Of a stretch of DNA of 55,449 nt, positions 53,055-55,449 are shown piece after piece (position 1 is the stretch's first letter; every line of letters starts with the position of its first letter). Location of the stretch: the NCBI GenBank assembly GCA_024636755.1, contig JAGXGL010000006.1:1-55449 (forward strand), read 5' to 3'. A program made the position numbers and the translations under genes. A model generated the notes under the pieces. That model did no database searches. It was not told the DNA's origin and saw only the letters and a list, made by a program, of their open reading frames with translations. The DNA is from Guyparkeria sp. (GTDB taxonomy: Bacteria > Pseudomonadota > Gammaproteobacteria > Halothiobacillales > Halothiobacillaceae).

Positions 53055-54437
53055 ATGGAAATTCTTCTCAGCGTGGTCGGTTTTCTGCTGACCATCGGCA
53101 TCCTGGTCGCCTTCCACGAGTACGGCCATTTCTGGGTGGCACGCCGCCTGGGTGTGCGGGTGCTCACCTATTCGCTGGGCTTCGGGCGGGCGATTTTCTC
53201 CACCCGTCGTGGCCCGGAATCGATCGAGTACCGCGTCGGTCTGTTCCCGCTGGGTGGCTACGTGCGCATGCTCGACGAGCGGGAAGGGCCGGTCGATCCA
53301 GCCGAGCGCCACCGCGCCTTCAATCGCCAGTCGTTGAAGGTGCGGGCCGCTGTCGTGGCCGCCGGCCCGGCGGCCAACGTGGTGCTTGCGCTGGTGTTCT
53401 GGTGGCTGATGTTCATGGTGGGCACCCAGGGCGTGTTGCCCAAGGTCGGCGATCTGGGTGACGAGTCGCGCCTTGCCGCGGCGGGGCTGCAGGAGGGCGA
53501 CATCATCCGTGCCGTGGACGACGACCCGGTGATCACCCTCTCGGATCTGCGTTTGTCGCTGCTCAACGGCGCGATCGAGCAGCAACAGTTGCCGATCACC
53601 ATCGAACGCGATGGTGGCCGCCAGGAGGTGACGCTCGATCTGCGCGAACTCGACCCGTTGGGCGGGGAGATCGGCCGACAGCCCACCGATATCCTCGAGC
53701 GGGTGGGTTTCGCGCTCTGGCGAGCGCCGGCTCATGCCGAGATTGCCGAGGTTCAGCCCGATTCGCCTGCCATGGCCGCTGGGCTTGAGGTCGGTTCACG
53801 GATTGTTGCGATCGACGGGCGCGAATACCGTGACCCCTGGGCGTTGATCGAGGTGATTAGTGCCCGAGCGGGCGAATCGACCCGATTGACCATCGAGACG
53901 GATGCCGGCCGTGACGACGTGGTTGTCACGCCGCGGCCCACGGAGGTGAAAGGCGAAACCGTCGGGCGGATCGGCGTCGCATTGGCCGCGCGCCCGCTCG
54001 ACCCCAAGGCGTCCGAGTCGATGTTCCTGCTGGAACGCGCCGGGCCGGTCGAGGCCATGGGGCTTGCCGTCGAGCGCAGCTGGGAGATGACCACGTTGAC
54101 GCTGTCGGTATTCCACCGGTTGCTGACGGGCGAGGCGAGCATCGCCAACCTGTCCGGGCCGGTCGCCATCGCCGAGTATGCCGGCAAGAGCCTGTTGCTG
54201 GGGTTGTCGACCTTCCTCGGTTTTCTCGCCCTGGTCAGTCTTTCGCTGGCCATTCTCAACCTGCTGCCGATTCCGATGCTCGATGGCGGGCACCTGCTTC
54301 TCTATGCCATCGAGGCGATCAAGGGCGGGCCGGTTGGCGCCGCTTTCGAGGAAGCCTTCGCCCGCCTGGGCATTCTGTTGCTCGGGCTACTGATGGTGGT
54401 GGTCTTCTACAACGACATTGCGCGGTTGATGCACTAG
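53055..54437 (+). CDS. rseP: Intramembrane site-2 protease RseP
   Basis: This 460-residue protein has a zinc motif HEYGH at about 21-25 in the first membrane helix, two PDZ domains (about 125-290), and the distal LPIPMLDGGHLL near 404-415 supplying the third zinc ligand. RseP cuts anti-sigma factors such as RseA and clears signal peptide remnants. Its place just before bamA is standard. Length is close to E. coli RseP (450). Confidence 0.97.
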   Translation: MEILLSVVGFLLTIGILVAFHEYGHFWVARRLGVRVLTYSLGFGRAIFSTRRGPESIEYRVGLFPLGGYVRMLDEREGPVDPAERHRAFNRQSLKVRAAVVAAGPAANVVLALVFWWLMFMVGTQGVLPKVGDLGDESRLAAAGLQEGDIIRAVDDDPVITLSDLRLSLLNGAIEQQQLPITIERDGGRQEVTLDLRELDPLGGEIGRQPTDILERVGFALWRAPAHAEIAEVQPDSPAMAAGLEVGSRIVAIDGREYRDPWALIEVISARAGESTRLTIETDAGRDDVVVTPRPTEVKGETVGRIGVALAARPLDPKASESMFLLERAGPVEAMGLAVERSWEMTTLTLSVFHRLLTGEASIANLSGPVAIAEYAGKSLLLGLSTFLGFLALVSLSLAILNLLPIPMLDGGHLLLYAIEAIKGGPVGAAFEEAFARLGILLLGLLMVVVFYNDIARLMH

Positions 54438-54485
54438 CCCCGCTTGGGCCACAATACCCCGGCTTTACCCTTGTGCCGGGTCGGC

Positions 54486-54511
54486 GAGTCGGCCGCGCCG
54501 CGGCCGGACTC
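54486..54511 (+). promoter_or_regulatory. GC-rich stem-loop between rseP and bamA
   Basis: GAGTCGGCCG pairs with CGGCCGGACTC around a five-base loop with one bulged G. There is no T-run. It could slow polymerase or protect the bamA mRNA end. Confidence 0.4.
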
Positions 54512-54553
54512 CCGAGTTCCAATCCATCCGCCTGACCAGGAAAGCCTTTCGGC

Positions 54554-55449
54554 ATGACCATCACCCAACGCTGCACCTCCCTGGCGCTTGCCGCGCTGCT
54601 TCTCTTGCCAACGCTGGCACAGGCATTCGAAATCACCGACATCCGCGTCGAGGGTCTGCGGACCATCTCCCCGGGCACGGTGTTCACCTACATCCCGTAC
54701 GAGGTCGGCGACGACTTCCAGGCCGGCGACAGTACGCGCGTGGTCGAGGCGTTGTACGACACCGGCTTTTTCAAGGACGTCCAAGTGGGACGGGCCCCGG
54801 ACGACGCGCTGTTGATCCGGTTGCAAGAACGCCCGACTATCACGGCGCTGGAAGTCAACGGCAATGACAAGGTCGAGACCGAAAAGCTGCAGGAAGCCTT
54901 GAAGTCGATCGGGCTGGTCCAAGGGCGGGTGCTTGACCAGCGGGCGCTGGACAAGATGCAGACCGAACTGCAGCGCGTCTATTACAGCCTGGGTCAGTAC
55001 GGTGTGCAGATTGAGACCGAGGTCGAGGAGCTCGAGGACAATCGCGTCTTCGTCAATATCGAGATCTACGAGGGCAAGCCGGCCTCCATCCGGCGCGTGC
55101 GGATCATCGGCAATGAGGACTTCGACGAGGATGAACTGCTCGGGGAGTTCGAGATCGGCCCGGTGTCCTGGTGGCGTTTCTGGTCGAATGCCGACCAGTA
55201 TTCCAAGCAGAAGCTGTCGGCGGACCTCGAGCGTCTGCGTTCGTTCTACCTTGACCGTGGCTACCTCAAGTTCGCGGTGGACTCCACCCAGGTGACCATC
55301 ACGCCGGACAAGAAGGACATCGAGGTGGTGGTCAACATCACCGAAGGTGAGCGCTACACCGTCACGGACGTGACCTACAGCGGCAATATGCTACTCAACG
55401 AGGAGACCCTCGAGGAGTTGACGCAAGTCGAGGTGGGCGAGTACTTCAA
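54554..55449 (+). CDS. bamA: Outer-membrane assembly factor BamA (cut by window end)
   Basis: Only the first 298 codons are present. A Sec signal peptide (about 1-24, ending AQA) is followed by EITDIRVEGLRTISPGTVFTYI and successive POTRA domains; residues to about 298 cover roughly POTRA1-3 and the start of POTRA4. The beta-barrel lies beyond the window. BamA inserts outer-membrane proteins and is essential. The gene follows rseP after a 116-base gap, the normal order. Confidence 0.96.
   Translation, partial: MTITQRCTSLALAALLLLPTLAQAFEITDIRVEGLRTISPGTVFTYIPYEVGDDFQAGDSTRVVEALYDTGFFKDVQVGRAPDDALLIRLQERPTITALEVNGNDKVETEKLQEALKSIGLVQGRVLDQRALDKMQTELQRVYYSLGQYGVQIETEVEELEDNRVFVNIEIYEGKPASIRRVRIIGNEDFDEDELLGEFEIGPVSWWRFWSNADQYSKQKLSADLERLRSFYLDRGYLKFAVDSTQVTITPDKKDIEVVVNITEGERYTVTDVTYSGNMLLNEETLEELTQVEVGEYF

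Overview
The window is a GC-rich chromosomal backbone segment of a flagellated gammaproteobacterium. The clues are FleQ-type control of flagellar genes with a sigma-54 promoter, H-NS, a complete mraZ-to-ftsZ division and wall cluster in the gammaproteobacterial order, an RNase P RNA close to the E. coli form, Aat, RlmE and YhbY. A chemolithotrophic or halophilic lineage such as the Halothiobacillaceae or Ectothiorhodospiraceae is possible, but this is an impression and not a demonstration. There is no prophage, CRISPR array, complete insertion sequence or obvious genomic island.

Layout: (1) 1-140: tRNA-His and a terminator shared with the opposing genes. (2) 202-11509: flagellar block. A reverse-strand pair (FlhB-like small protein and a first FliK-like protein) diverges from fleQ. 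A sigma-54 promoter then drives fliE-fliF-fliG-fliH-fliI-fliJ-fliK, which ends at a strong terminator. (3) 11988-13591: hns facing a TPR-like gene of unknown role. (4) 13721-14080: rnpB. (5) 14430-31727: the division/peptidoglycan cluster mraZ-rsmH-ftsL-ftsI-murE-murF-mraY-murD-ftsW-murG-murC-ddlB-ftsQ-ftsA-ftsZ. Nearly all junctions overlap or touch, except ftsQ/ftsA, where a highly self-complementary 267-nt element sits. (6) 31830-39407, reverse strand: RDD membrane protein, mfd, an unrecognised small gene, a CPA2 antiporter, aat, yhbY. (7) 39511-46766: Sco and PCu(A)C copper chaperones, rlmE, ftsH, folP, a diheme cytochrome c, glmM. (8) 46994 to the end: rpsB-tsf, then pyrH-frr-uppS-cdsA-dxr-rseP-bamA, with bamA cut by the window end.

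How the genes work together: the Mur enzymes, MraY and MurG make lipid II; UppS and Dxr feed the undecaprenyl carrier; GlmM starts UDP-GlcNAc synthesis; FtsL, FtsQ, FtsI, FtsW, FtsA and FtsZ form the divisome. CdsA, RseP and BamA serve the envelope. FleQ with sigma-54 switches on the flagellar basal-body and export-ATPase operon. Sco and PCu(A)C probably load copper into a cytochrome oxidase, and the diheme cytochrome could deliver electrons to such an enzyme.

Most of the window is well-known biology. The strongest unexplained signal is the 28961-29227 element between ftsQ and ftsA. A 33-bp inverted repeat, in which three of the four DNA mismatches become G-U pairs in the coding-sense RNA, encloses two further long hairpin arms. 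It may be a MITE-like insertion or a structured intercistronic RNA. Secondary points of interest are a FlhB-like protein lacking the NPTH motif paired with an extra FliK, a small orphan gene with its own ribosome site and terminator, MraZ-type repeats overlapping the mraZ start, and a diheme cytochrome gene placed between folP and glmM.
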